From Mariprofundaceae bacterium (GTDB lineage Bacteria; Pseudomonadota; Zetaproteobacteria; Mariprofundales; Mariprofundaceae), in NCBI GenBank assembly GCA_015488125.1, contig WFOJ01000100.1, positions 1 through 5,556 on the forward strand: a stretch of 5,556 nt of DNA. The letters are read 5' to 3'. Position numbers and translations under genes: made by a program. The notes under the pieces are model-generated. The model saw only the letters and a list, made by a program, of their open reading frames with translations. It did no database searches and was not told the origin of the DNA. This document shows positions 5,545-5,556 of the stretch, piece by piece; the first letter of the stretch is position 1; every line of letters begins with the position of its first letter.

Positions 5545-5556
5545 ATGTGACGCAGG

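Overview
The window looks like bacterial chromosome, most likely a beta- or gammaproteobacterium. It encodes the chi subunit of DNA polymerase III (HolC, restricted to these groups), a clear RsuA, and an exported bacterial Tim44-like protein. The HolC details (a VPP segment, ending around residues YRHMGFDPQY) lean toward Betaproteobacteria; that lean is an inference. Every gene lies on the minus strand, so the window reads biologically from right to left.

Layout in transcription order. (1) 5530-4322: a dicarboxylate/amino acid:cation symporter with acidic-substrate signature residues. (2) 4321-4179: a 143-base intergenic gap with a nested inverted repeat and a weak candidate promoter. (3) 4178-1: seven genes packed with almost no spacing. 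They are an exported Tim44-like membrane protein, an AIM24/TIGR00266 protein, the 16S rRNA pseudouridine synthase RsuA, a DUF2281-type antitoxin, a shortened VapC/PIN toxin, 2-dehydropantoate 2-reductase (PanE), and HolC, cut near its C-terminus by the window edge. Adjacent genes in this run overlap by 4, 4, 14 and 1 bases, are separated by 1 base (vapC/panE), and overlap by 4 (panE/holC). This fits one operon with translational coupling. The operon mixes envelope-associated proteins, ribosome modification, pantothenate/CoA synthesis and replication, so its members need not share one pathway.

The most informative part is the toxin-antitoxin module between rsuA and panE. Its DNA is more AT-rich (about 47% GC over 1381-1860 by hand count). 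RsuA carries an extra C-terminal tail partly encoded by the antitoxin's ribosome-binding site and start codon. The VapC toxin lacks about 50 internal residues but keeps its reading frame and all four acidic PIN residues. The simplest reading is a mobile vapBC pair that landed at the 3' end of rsuA and later lost the middle of its toxin gene without breaking downstream coupling.

I found no RNA gene, CRISPR array, insertion sequence or phage gene, and no convincing sign of a wholly new system. The points worth following are the eroded toxin, the adjacent Tim44/AIM24 pair (relatives of two mitochondrial inner-membrane proteins), and the structured intergenic gap.
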